A stretch of 55,290 nt of DNA from Candidatus Gottesmanbacteria bacterium RIFCSPLOWO2_01_FULL_42_22. Its GTDB lineage: Bacteria; Patescibacteriota; Microgenomatia; 2-02-FULL-39-11. Of this stretch, positions 25,601 through 32,637 are shown piece by piece. Every line of letters starts with the position of its first letter. Position 1 is the stretch's first letter. The notes under the pieces were generated by a model. That model saw only the letters and a list, made by a program, of their open reading frames with translations, had not been told where the DNA came from and made no database searches. The stretch lies in NCBI GenBank assembly GCA_001779315.1, contig MFJU01000035.1, positions 61,255 to 116,544 of the forward strand, written 5' to 3'. The translations under genes and the position numbers were made by a program.

Positions 25601-25616
25601 ATGAATATTATGGTCA
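25601..25616. repeat. Right target-site duplication of the IS element
   Basis: Identical to 24128-24143. It forms the first five codons of the PqqD-like gene. Confidence 0.9.
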
Positions 25617-25903
25617 AAGACAAAATTGATAAGTCAATAGTCACTAAACGGAAATTTCGCCTTAAGCACGGTTTAATCACAGAAAGGATTGAAGGCAGTC
25701 TGACGGTCTTTAACGGGGAGAATTCGGAGATTATTACTTTTAACCGGACGGCCGAGGAAATCTTTAGAAAGATAAAATCCGGCTGGACAGTTATCCAAAT
25801 AGCCCGATATCTTTGCCGGAAGTATAAAGCCAGTGAAGAAATAATGGTGGAGGATATAAGAGAATTAATCCGACCTCTCATTGATAAGAAGATTCTGCTC
25901 TAA
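25601..25903 (+). CDS. PqqD-like RRE protein, copy 1; IS inserted at its start codon
   Basis: 100 residues with the PqqD pattern: FNGENSEIITFNRTAEEIFRKIKSG, TVIQIARYLCRKY, then a C-terminal helix pair ending IDKKILL. PqqD domains (RiPP recognition elements) bind leader peptides and present them to modifying enzymes; PqqD-like proteins also accompany HprK-like kinases in glycan loci. The first 16 bases are the right target duplication, so the ATG and protein are intact but the native promoter lies 1.4 kb away beyond the IS. A second ATG at 25610 could serve. Expression now depends on the IS end, unless it is silent. Confidence 0.8.
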   Translation: MNIMVKDKIDKSIVTKRKFRLKHGLITERIEGSLTVFNGENSEIITFNRTAEEIFRKIKSGWTVIQIARYLCRKYKASEEIMVEDIRELIRPLIDKKILL

Positions 25904-25915
25904 AAATAGCCGATA

Positions 25916-26023
25916 TTATTTGCTATTGAGTTGTAGTCCGTATTTAATTTGAATCAGGTTTTTGCTTTTATTCCTTAAATTCTCAATTTCTTTCTTTTCC
26001 AGATTACGCTCAGGGTGCTGATA
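25916..26023 (-). pseudogene. Remnant of a duplicated pheT 3' end
   Basis: Read on the minus strand this gives QYQHPERNLEKKEIENLRNK and about 16 more residues to a TAA at 25918-25916. It aligns with the PheT C-terminus encoded at 28323-28450 (RYRHPERNLNKNEVEDIRQQ). Only the last ~36 codons remain, with no start. It abuts a PBP remnant of opposite orientation at about 26024, which marks a duplication junction. Confidence 0.85.
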
Positions 26024-26412
26024 CTGGTGGAAATTGCCACCGGCCAGTATGAGGAAAAAGACTTTATCGTGTTCAAGGAAAAAGATCCGACCGGAGGTGA
26101 TACTAACCGCTGGCAGGAAAGCATCGATAAGTGGCCGGAAACACAAAGCGATCCTTTGAATAAATATCCGAAAGACCAGTCTTCATCCAATCAGACGGAA
26201 ATCTCAAGGAAACAAGCGGCGGCAGCTCCATCAATAAAACCATTCAGTTGGACAACGGGGTAAGATTAATAAAAGTCAAAGCGACAGCTTCGGGGGGCAA
26301 AACAGGCGAAGCGGAGATAATAGTGGGCATCAACACCGATCCCAATTTTGTCAGCCCGACTCCCGCACCACCGAGTGCCACGGCAGCTCTTCCCAGTCCA
26401 ACATCGCTCTAG
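26024..26412 (+). pseudogene. Remnant of a duplicated PBP C-terminus
   Basis: EIATGQYEEKDFIVFKEKDP at the left matches the intact PBP (DNA from about 22015) closely. The frame then shifts: from about 26200 a second frame gives LDNGVRLIKVKATASGGKTG and EAEIIVGINTDPN, matching the PBP end SIADGLHKIKIKA...REITVGINQD. About 100-150 bp of the intact gene are missing between the two parts. It ends in a Pro/Ser/Thr tail and TAG at 26410-26412. It lacks all catalytic domains. The following bases (AATATGATAAAAT) still resemble those at the start of the copy-1 HprK-like gene. Confidence 0.88.
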
Positions 26413-26466
26413 GTCTGTTTTTCGTAGAATATGATAAAATGAATCCGAAAAAAGCGCCAATAATTC

Positions 26467-26739
26467 ATGAACAGAATCATTATTAATAAAGAGCTGGTTA
26501 GCCAGACGATGGGCAAAAAAATTATCATCTTTGACGGTGAAAAATCACTCCTTTTTACCCTTAACGGTACAGGAGCTGTAATTTTTAATAAATTACAGAA
26601 AGGATTAAACACACAGGAAATTAAAAGTTATCTGCAAAAAAAATACGGTTTAACAAAAGTTCAAGCTAAACGGGACGTTGATAATTTTATATCTGTTTTA
26701 CTTAAAAAGAAAATTATCAAAATCAGCAATACTTCATGA
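26467..26739 (+). CDS. PqqD-like RRE protein, copy 2
   Basis: 90 residues: FDGEKSLLFTLNGTGAVIFNKLQKG, then TQEIKSYLQKKYGL and a final helix ending KKKIIKI. This is the PqqD winged-helix pattern with the LNGTGAVIF segment characteristic of the family. It overlaps the HprK-like gene by 4 nt (ATGA), so RRE and kinase are co-translated. No radical SAM gene follows. It is the clean, uninterrupted copy and the likely working partner of the peptide at 27542. Confidence 0.83.
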   Translation: MNRIIINKELVSQTMGKKIIIFDGEKSLLFTLNGTGAVIFNKLQKGLNTQEIKSYLQKKYGLTKVQAKRDVDNFISVLLKKKIIKISNTS

Positions 26740-27533
26740 TAAAGACAGTCAAAACGATTAATCTGAAAATCGCTAATTTTCCCATTAAACTTGTTTTTCA
26801 TCCGACCGACTGGCCGGCTAACCGTGATCATCTCATTCAGGAAGTATTATTTATGCTTTCCGGATTTATGGTCAAAACATCTCCGAAAAAAACCGGAATC
26901 AAAATACATTTTATCGACAGGCTGAATTTGAATATTTTAAGCAATAAAGCCGGCAATAAGAATTTTATTAATTTTTATGAATACCGGAGAAAAAAAAGTT
27001 ATACCTCCTTTTATCATATCGGTATAATACAGCTGAATATCATTATAAGAACAATTCTGCAGAATTTCCTGGCTGACAGCAATGGACTGATCATTCACGG
27101 TTCGGCAGTATTAAACGGTCGTCAGGCCTATATCTTTTTAGGCAGATCGGGCGCCGGAAAATCCACCATCATGAATCTTTTGGCTGATAAATACAAACCG
27201 TTAGCTGATGATACCATTATCATAAAAAAAGAAAATAAACGTTATTACCTCTATCAGACGCCAATGATGGATAAGCAGGCCTGGGTTAAAAAGACCAGCA
27301 GAAAATATGCGGTCGGAAAATTATTTTTTCTGCGCCAAAAAGACAGCTATACCTGCAAAAAAATCAAGAATAAGAATTCAATCACGAAAAAAATGATCAA
27401 GGTTTTCTTTACAAACAAAAACCACAGCAAAAAACAAATGAAATTTCTGCTGGAATTTATCAGCCGTAATGATTTATTTTACGATCTCTATTCAGGTTTA
27501 GACAAAAAGAAAGTCTTTGATTTATTCTCCTGA
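26736..27533 (+). CDS. HprK-like P-loop kinase, copy 2 of the peptide module
   Basis: 265 residues. C-terminal kinase core: IIHGSAVLNG with His121, P-loop GRSGAGKS (136-143), PLADDTIIIKK with Asp158/159 and YLYQTPMMD. Copy 1 has the matching series HASACLIND, GPSGAGKT, FADDTVIV, VYQTPLNE. The N-terminal ~110 residues are family-specific and may bind the substrate. Known relatives phosphorylate lasso peptides or have unknown glycan-linked roles. It ends 8 nt before the convergent precursor gene. Confidence 0.82.
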   Translation: MIKTVKTINLKIANFPIKLVFHPTDWPANRDHLIQEVLFMLSGFMVKTSPKKTGIKIHFIDRLNLNILSNKAGNKNFINFYEYRRKKSYTSFYHIGIIQLNIIIRTILQNFLADSNGLIIHGSAVLNGRQAYIFLGRSGAGKSTIMNLLADKYKPLADDTIIIKKENKRYYLYQTPMMDKQAWVKKTSRKYAVGKLFFLRQKDSYTCKKIKNKNSITKKMIKVFFTNKNHSKKQMKFLLEFISRNDLFYDLYSGLDKKKVFDLFS

Positions 27534-27541
27534 AAAGCCAT

Positions 27542-27742
27542 TTAACAATGGTTACAACTGGGTGGTGGATCAGGACCACATGGGTCACAATAACTTGCGG
27601 CATTGACCGTACCGATAAATAAGTCTTCATTGGGTAGATATTCAAACGGGTAAGAAAAGAGGTTTAATTTGATTTTGGAAACAGCTAATTCCGGCTTGCG
27701 GTAATTTCTGGACAATTTTTTAGATCTGCGGACTTTATTCAC
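27542..27742 (-). CDS. Cys-containing RiPP-precursor-like peptide, copy 2
   Basis: 66 residues starting with GTG 27742, 2 nt after the upstream stop. The basic leader contains YRKPEL (14-19), an exact YxxPxL match, and KIKLNLF (23-29); then YPFEYLPNEDLFIGTVNAAS. The last 15 residues hold four cysteines (52, 55, 63, 66) among Pro, Asp and Gly and end CNHC. YxxPxL is the lasso-leader motif bound by PqqD-like RRE proteins. The tail lacks the Gly1 plus acidic residue 7-9 layout of classic lasso cores, so another modification is likelier. It could be a metal-binding peptide instead. Confidence 0.7.
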   Translation of the reverse strand: MNKVRRSKKLSRNYRKPELAVSKIKLNLFSYPFEYLPNEDLFIGTVNAASYCDPCGPDPPPSCNHC

Positions 27743-27744
27743 AA

Positions 27745-28257
27745 TTATTCAATTTTATAAATTTCATAACTTTCGGCCTGTTGGGGATCAAGCGGAGAGA
27801 AATAAGGATTGTAAGTTTCATTTAACTGCACGTTGTCCCCGACTTTTAATTCGCCGGTCTTTATTGGCTTTAGGTTATCACCTGATTTTGAAAATACTTT
27901 GACTTTTTTATAGAGATAGTCGGGAAAAAGCATCCAAAATTCTCTGCCGTTGGACGTAATAAGCTCCATGGCAAACGGGTAAAAAGAACCTCCGGATTCC
28001 CTGCCGTCATAAGCGATGTCCTTGATTTTGGTTTGAAACTCCGTTTTAACGGTTATTTTGCTATTTGGATCGTAGGCATATTTAGCGAACATCGACAGAG
28101 TATCCGGGTGGATAGCTGGAGTTACCGATATGCTTGGAGTTAAATTACTTTTACCAAGCGGAAACTTAATCTGCTTGGTGATTATAAAGTAATAAATAAT
28201 TTCACCGATGGTCAGTACCAGCAGGAGTGCAAAAATTGCTTTTAAAAGTTTATGCAT
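27745..28257 (-). CDS. Single-pass membrane-anchored protein of the peptide module, copy 2
   Basis: 170 residues: membrane helix at about 7-27 (LLLVLTIGEIIYYFIIT), a Ser/Thr/Pro linker, then a beta-rich extracytoplasmic domain with TGELKVGDNVQLNETYNPY near the end. It is first in a two-gene minus-strand operon with the precursor 2 nt behind, as in copy 1. The two membrane proteins share helix and domain plan but little sequence. The constant pairing with a Cys-rich peptide suggests a joint function. Confidence 0.62.
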   Translation of the reverse strand: MHKLLKAIFALLLVLTIGEIIYYFIITKQIKFPLGKSNLTPSISVTPAIHPDTLSMFAKYAYDPNSKITVKTEFQTKIKDIAYDGRESGGSFYPFAMELITSNGREFWMLFPDYLYKKVKVFSKSGDNLKPIKTGELKVGDNVQLNETYNPYFSPLDPQQAESYEIYKIE

Positions 28258-28322
28258 GCAGTAATTTTATAAATTTAAAAATCAAATCCGGATATACTAT
28301 TAAAATACATGTTAAAAAGAGA

Positions 28323-30344
28323 TTAATCAACCGGCTTTTTATGTTTCCTTCCGCTTTTGAGATTATTTTTTGTAGCGATCAGATCCTCTATTTGCTGCCG
28401 TATGTCTTCAACTTCATTTTTATTCAGATTGCGCTCGGGGTGTCGGTAACGGATTTCCAGATTAATGCTGTCAGTATATTTATCAGTCAGACGGACACGG
28501 TTGATGAGTTTATTCAGGTCTTTTATGTCATCAATCAGAGAACCGACTGAAGTTTCCTTAGTGATTAGTATGGAAAAGTTTTCAATGACTTCAGGCGTTG
28601 AGATAATCTTTTGAAAAATCTTGGCATCACTTGCGAATTTCAATAAAACTTCAATATCCAATTGGGCCAGACTTAGGCTTTCTTTTAATACGAACGAAGA
28701 TTTAAGGTCAGGATGTATTTCGCCGGCATACGCAAGTATTTCTCTATCCATCATGTAAGTTAAAGATTTGCCCGGATGCCAAAATTCTGGGGCTCCGCTT
28801 TTAATTTTCCAATCCCTTATCTCCAGTTCCCGCAGGATCCCTTCGACTGTTCCTTTGTGCTTATAAAAGTCGTTATTTTCGGTAATCACCAGATATTCCG
28901 GCTCATCCGGTAAATCATAATCTTTTTTTAAATAAACCGCCGAAAACTCAAAAAGCTTCAATTTTTCCTTCAAAGCCTGGTTATTGGCAAAAACTTCAAG
29001 AAGCGAGGGTACCAGTGAAGTCCTCATATAGGCAAAATCATTTGTTAGCGGATTAGCCAGTTTAAGATGTGTTGAAGTGCTAAGTTTGGCTTTGGCAATC
29101 AGTTCTTCGGAAACAAAAGAATAGCTGTATGTTTCGGTATAGCCCCAGTATTTGAGCATTTTCTTTATCTGGTTTTTCCTGATGAAGTTTGTGTGGCTGC
29201 CCAAGACCGGAATTTTCCCCTCCATAAGATATGACGGTAAATTATGATAACCGTAAATCCTGGCCACTTCCTCGACAATATCTTCTTCTAGGGAAATATC
29301 CTGCCGGCGGTAGGCAGGCGGGACAACAGTCAATATATTTTTTTCTCTTTCATTAACTTTAAAATTTAAGGAAGATAGGATTTCGATTATTTCTTTTGCT
29401 GAAAGCTTTTTGCCAAGCCTGTCGTTGATGAATTCCGCAGTGACGGATATTGAAATTTCCTGCGGTTTTTCAGGAAAGAGATCGATGATCTGGCCGGCCG
29501 GTTCTGCGCCTGTCAGCTGCCGCATCAAGCCGATTCCCCTTTCCAAAGCTATCCGGGCTAACTCGGGATCAGGTGATTTCTCATTGATGGTTGCAGCCAT
29601 CGTCCTGATGCCGTATTTAAGCGATGATTTTCTGATGCGGACCGGATCATTGGACTCGATAAAAAGGATTATCCGTTTAGTTTTTTCGCTAACCACGCTG
29701 TTTTTGGTGCCCATAATTCCCGGTAAATCGATGACTCTGCCGGTTCCGTCATCGATAATGACGTCGTTTTCGCAAAGCCGGAATTTCTTTCCGTCCAAAG
29801 TGACAATCAGTTCATCTTTTCTGGCGGTTCTAATCAGAAAGCGGTTTGTTTTAATCCGGTCATAATCAAATACATGGACCGGATGGCCCAATTCGCACAT
29901 GACGTAATTGGTGACATCGACCGCATTATTCAAACTGCGAATACCCGAGGATTCCAATCGTTTCTTGATATAATCCGGAGATTGGTCAAGGGTAACGTTA
30001 TCTAAGACTATGCCCAATATCCGGCGGCAAAGCTTCCGCGGATCGCTGATATCCAGAGGTAATACTTTTAGCGGCGTCAATTTTTCTGGCAAGGGCAGCG
30101 GTTTTAATATAGCGGAAAATCCGAAACGGGGCAGAATTGCCGCCGCTTCCCTGGCGATACCGTAAACCGAAGCCATGTCGATCCGATTGGTTGTTATTTC
30201 AATCTCATAAACAGATTCAGCGGCCAGTGAATTTATTTTTTCAATTGAAGGGCCGCAGAGCGACAGACAGCCTTTGATATCTTCGGGTGTAGCGTCCGTT
30301 TCCAAATATTCCCTCAGCCAGGAATCGGGAACTAAAATATTCAT
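28323..30344 (-). CDS. pheT: Phenylalanyl-tRNA synthetase beta subunit, short form
   Basis: 673 residues against ~800 in E. coli. The sequence passes from the first ~40 residues (MNILVPDSWLREYLE...) directly to YEIEITTNRIDMASVYGIAREAAAIL, so the EMAP/YtpR tRNA-binding insertion is absent. B3/B4 follows (CRRILGIVLDNV...; NAVDVTNYVMCELGHPVHVFD), then the B5 domain and the catalytic-like core (YRRQDISLEEDIVEEVARIYGY), and a C-terminal FDX-ACB domain ending in HPERNLNKNEVEDI. PheT pairs with PheS as a heterotetramer. Start shares one base with the pheS stop. Confidence 0.95.
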   Translation of the reverse strand: MNILVPDSWLREYLETDATPEDIKGCLSLCGPSIEKINSLAAESVYEIEITTNRIDMASVYGIAREAAAILPRFGFSAILKPLPLPEKLTPLKVLPLDISDPRKLCRRILGIVLDNVTLDQSPDYIKKRLESSGIRSLNNAVDVTNYVMCELGHPVHVFDYDRIKTNRFLIRTARKDELIVTLDGKKFRLCENDVIIDDGTGRVIDLPGIMGTKNSVVSEKTKRIILFIESNDPVRIRKSSLKYGIRTMAATINEKSPDPELARIALERGIGLMRQLTGAEPAGQIIDLFPEKPQEISISVTAEFINDRLGKKLSAKEIIEILSSLNFKVNEREKNILTVVPPAYRRQDISLEEDIVEEVARIYGYHNLPSYLMEGKIPVLGSHTNFIRKNQIKKMLKYWGYTETYSYSFVSEELIAKAKLSTSTHLKLANPLTNDFAYMRTSLVPSLLEVFANNQALKEKLKLFEFSAVYLKKDYDLPDEPEYLVITENNDFYKHKGTVEGILRELEIRDWKIKSGAPEFWHPGKSLTYMMDREILAYAGEIHPDLKSSFVLKESLSLAQLDIEVLLKFASDAKIFQKIISTPEVIENFSILITKETSVGSLIDDIKDLNKLINRVRLTDKYTDSINLEIRYRHPERNLNKNEVEDIRQQIEDLIATKNNLKSGRKHKKPVD

Positions 30345-31396
30345 CAGAATTGCTCCAAAAAGCGAATATCGTTACCGTATAACAACCTTATGTCATTGAG
30401 TTGCGTCCCGGATTTCATCATGTATGTTCTCTCTACTCCCCAGCCGAAGGCAAAGCCTGAATATTTCTTCGGATCAATTTTACCGGCTTTCAAGACATTG
30501 GGATGGACCATACCGGCGCCGCCCAGTTCCAGCCAGCCGCTTTTACAGAAACGGCAATTTTCCCCGTTTGCTAATTTGCTTTTACCTAAGCAAATGCCGC
30601 AATTTATATCGACTTCAAACGACGGCTCTGTAAACTGGAAATGAAAGGGCCTCAAGCGGGTCAGCCTGTCCGGTCCGAAGAATTCTCTGGCAAAGTAATC
30701 CAAGGTTCCCTTTAAGTGGGTAATATTAATTCCGCTATCAATAACCAGCCCTTCAAACTGGTGAAACATCGGGGTATGCGTCAGATCCCAATTCGGCCGG
30801 TAGCATTTGGCAATATTGATCATTCTGATGGGAGGTGTGCCTTTTAATGATTCCATTTCCCTGACCTGGCCTGAAGAAGTATGCGGTGACAGGACAACCT
30901 GTCCGTATTTGGGTGAAGGAGGAGAATCAATATAAAAGGTTTCAAAATCATCCCGGGCAGGGTGATTTTTGGGCATATTAAGGCTTTCGAAAGAGTACCA
31001 GTCCCATTCAACTTCTGGATAATGCCGGAGATTGAAACCGATTTTTTTAAAAATGGAAACGATTTCCTCAATAGCCTGGGTAATGATATGCAAATGTCCT
31101 TGGGGAGGCAGAATCGCCGGAAAGGTAACGTCAATTTTTTCAGATAATTGCTCTTTCGCCAATTCCGCGCGTTTCTTTTGTATTTCCCGTTCCGATTCCT
31201 GTTTAAGCTGATTGGCCAATTTTCCGATTTTAGGCCGTTCTTCCTTGGGTATTTCCGTCAGTGATTTAAAAAGCAGAGTGAATTCTCCGCTGGAACCGAA
31301 GATTTTTAAATATAATTCATCAAGAGCTGTTGAAGTTTTGATTTCTGATAAAGTTTTTTTTGTCTTATCGGCAATTTCCTGCAATTTTTTCTCCAT
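30344..31396 (-). CDS. pheS: Phenylalanyl-tRNA synthetase alpha subunit
   Basis: 350 residues. N-terminal coiled coil (about 1-90), then class II catalytic core: motif 2 region CYRPNWDLTHTPMFHQFEGLVID, and motif 3 in GAGMVHPNVLKAGKI...YSGFAFGWGVERTYM. A cysteine cluster CGIC...CRFC (about residues 267-285) suggests a zinc-ribbon insertion. It catalyses Phe-tRNA formation with PheT. The run is pheS-pheT on the minus strand, separated from rplT by a terminator-like hairpin. Confidence 0.95.
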   Translation of the reverse strand: MEKKLQEIADKTKKTLSEIKTSTALDELYLKIFGSSGEFTLLFKSLTEIPKEERPKIGKLANQLKQESEREIQKKRAELAKEQLSEKIDVTFPAILPPQGHLHIITQAIEEIVSIFKKIGFNLRHYPEVEWDWYSFESLNMPKNHPARDDFETFYIDSPPSPKYGQVVLSPHTSSGQVREMESLKGTPPIRMINIAKCYRPNWDLTHTPMFHQFEGLVIDSGINITHLKGTLDYFAREFFGPDRLTRLRPFHFQFTEPSFEVDINCGICLGKSKLANGENCRFCKSGWLELGGAGMVHPNVLKAGKIDPKKYSGFAFGWGVERTYMMKSGTQLNDIRLLYGNDIRFLEQF

Positions 31397-31498
31397 ATTA
31401 TCCAGTTTATCCCTTTTGCCACCATTTTTCTATACTGTCAAAAGTAACTACTTGGGGTTTCAAATTACGGGTGATAGCGGATGAAATGGCTTAATCAT

Positions 31499-31530
31499 AA
31501 AAAACCCCGATTTCTCGAGGTCAGTTTTTT
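31499..31530. terminator. Bidirectional Rho-independent terminator-like hairpin after rplT
   Basis: CCCCGA (31504-31509), loop TTTC, TCGAGG (31514-31519). On the minus strand the loop is a GAAA tetraloop and the stem is followed by five U residues; on the plus strand seven T residues follow at 31524-31530. It lies 25 bp after the rplT stop and would end the thrS-infC-rpmI-rplT transcript before pheS. Confidence 0.75.
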
Positions 31531-31554
31531 TAAATTTTTGTTAAACGGTTAGTT

Positions 31555-31902
31555 TCAGCTTTTTTTAACAGTGTCAACTAAAGTTTTAAATCCGTCCATG
31601 TCTTCCGTCAGCATCTCAGACAGAATTTTGCGGTCCAAAACGATTTTATTTAGTTTTAATTTATGGATAAACTGGCTGTATGATAGCCCCTGAGCCTGTA
31701 CGGCTTTGGTAATCCGGGTGATCCACAATCGGCGGAAATCTGATTTTTTCTTTTTCCGGCCCTGATAGGCGTACATACCAGCATGTAATTTAGCTTCCTG
31801 GGCCATCTTGACCAGGCGTCTCTTGGACATGCGGTACCCTTTGACTGACTCCAAAAGTTTTTTGTGGCGGCGATGACTGGTTATCCCTCTTTTAATTCTC
31901 AT
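31555..31902 (-). CDS. rplT: 50S ribosomal protein L20
   Basis: 115 residues: MRIKRGITSHRRHKKLLESV, basic N-terminal arm, then FRRLWITRITKAVQAQGLSYSQFI, both L20 hallmarks. L20 is an early 23S assembly protein and a known repressor of its own operon in other bacteria. Two to three bases separate it from rpmI. The canonical infC-rpmI-rplT order is kept. Confidence 0.96.
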   Translation of the reverse strand: MRIKRGITSHRRHKKLLESVKGYRMSKRRLVKMAQEAKLHAGMYAYQGRKKKKSDFRRLWITRITKAVQAQGLSYSQFIHKLKLNKIVLDRKILSEMLTEDMDGFKTLVDTVKKS

Positions 31903-31905
31903 AAT

Positions 31906-32100
31906 TTATCCATGCATAAGCTTTCTAATTTTAGCAGCCATTTTTGTGGACAGTTTGACCGTGCCGTGATATGAGCTTTTTCTTCTTTTAGACTTATGGG
32001 CCTTGCGGTGGCCGGAATACTGGTGCCCCCGCAGAATTTTGCCTGATTTGGTAATTTTAAATCTTTTGGCAACTGTTTTTCTGGTTTTTTGTTTAGCCAT
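31906..32100 (-). CDS. rpmI: 50S ribosomal protein L35
   Basis: 64 residues, very basic: MAKQKTRKTVAKRFKITKSG, then KILRGHQYSGHRKAHKSKRRK. This is the L35 pattern. It lies between infC (6 nt) and rplT (3 nt). Confidence 0.96.
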   Translation of the reverse strand: MAKQKTRKTVAKRFKITKSGKILRGHQYSGHRKAHKSKRRKSSYHGTVKLSTKMAAKIRKLMHG

Positions 32101-32106
32101 AATTTT

Positions 32107-32637
32107 TTATATTGCTGATGCCTTGTCAGGTGCTAATAATGAAACAAGCACCCTGCCTTCGAAATACGGTTCGCGGATGACTTTGGCTTTTGCCCTTAAT
32201 GCCTCAATTGCTTTTTTCATCCTTTCCATGCCGAATTCTTTATGGACGATTTCCCTGCCTCTGAACGGTAAATTTATTTTTAACTGATTGCCTGCTTTGA
32301 GAAATTCTTCCGCCTGCTTAATTCTGGTTTGGAAATCATGCTCTCCGATAAAGGGTGACAGTCTGATCTCTTTGACAGTTACATTTTTGGTTTTCTTCTT
32401 GGCTTCCCGTTCCCGTTTGGCTTCCAAATACTTAAATTTCTTATAATCAATAATCTTGACTACCGGAGGCTTGGCTTTAGAGGCAATCTCTACCAAATCC
32501 TTGCCTTCTGCCTGGGCCAGTTTCAAAGCTTCTTCACGGGTTTTAACACCGATCTGCTTGCCCGTCTCATCCAAAAGTCTTAAATTGGGAGCGCTTATCT
32601 GATAATTGATCCGGTAATATTTAAGACTTTTTTTCAA
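32107..32637 (-). CDS. infC: Translation initiation factor IF-3
   Basis: 176 residues. N-domain YRINYQISAPNLRLLDETGKQIG, a lysine-rich linker around 80-95 (AKREREAKKKTKN), and C-domain KEIRLSPFIGEHDFQTRIKQAEEFLKAGNQLKINLPFRGRE. The chosen start is TTG 32637, 17 nt inside the thrS end; it is the only start giving the complete N-domain. infC starting at a non-ATG codon is known elsewhere as autoregulation (AUU in E. coli), so the weak start may matter. Confidence 0.94.
   Translation of the reverse strand: MKKSLKYYRINYQISAPNLRLLDETGKQIGVKTREEALKLAQAEGKDLVEIASKAKPPVVKIIDYKKFKYLEAKREREAKKKTKNVTVKEIRLSPFIGEHDFQTRIKQAEEFLKAGNQLKINLPFRGREIVHKEFGMERMKKAIEALRAKAKVIREPYFEGRVLVSLLAPDKASAI

Noticed and set aside
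28258-28322. A second PqqD gene between the copy-2 membrane protein and pheT
   Set aside because: The gap is only 65 bp and contains no coding pattern.
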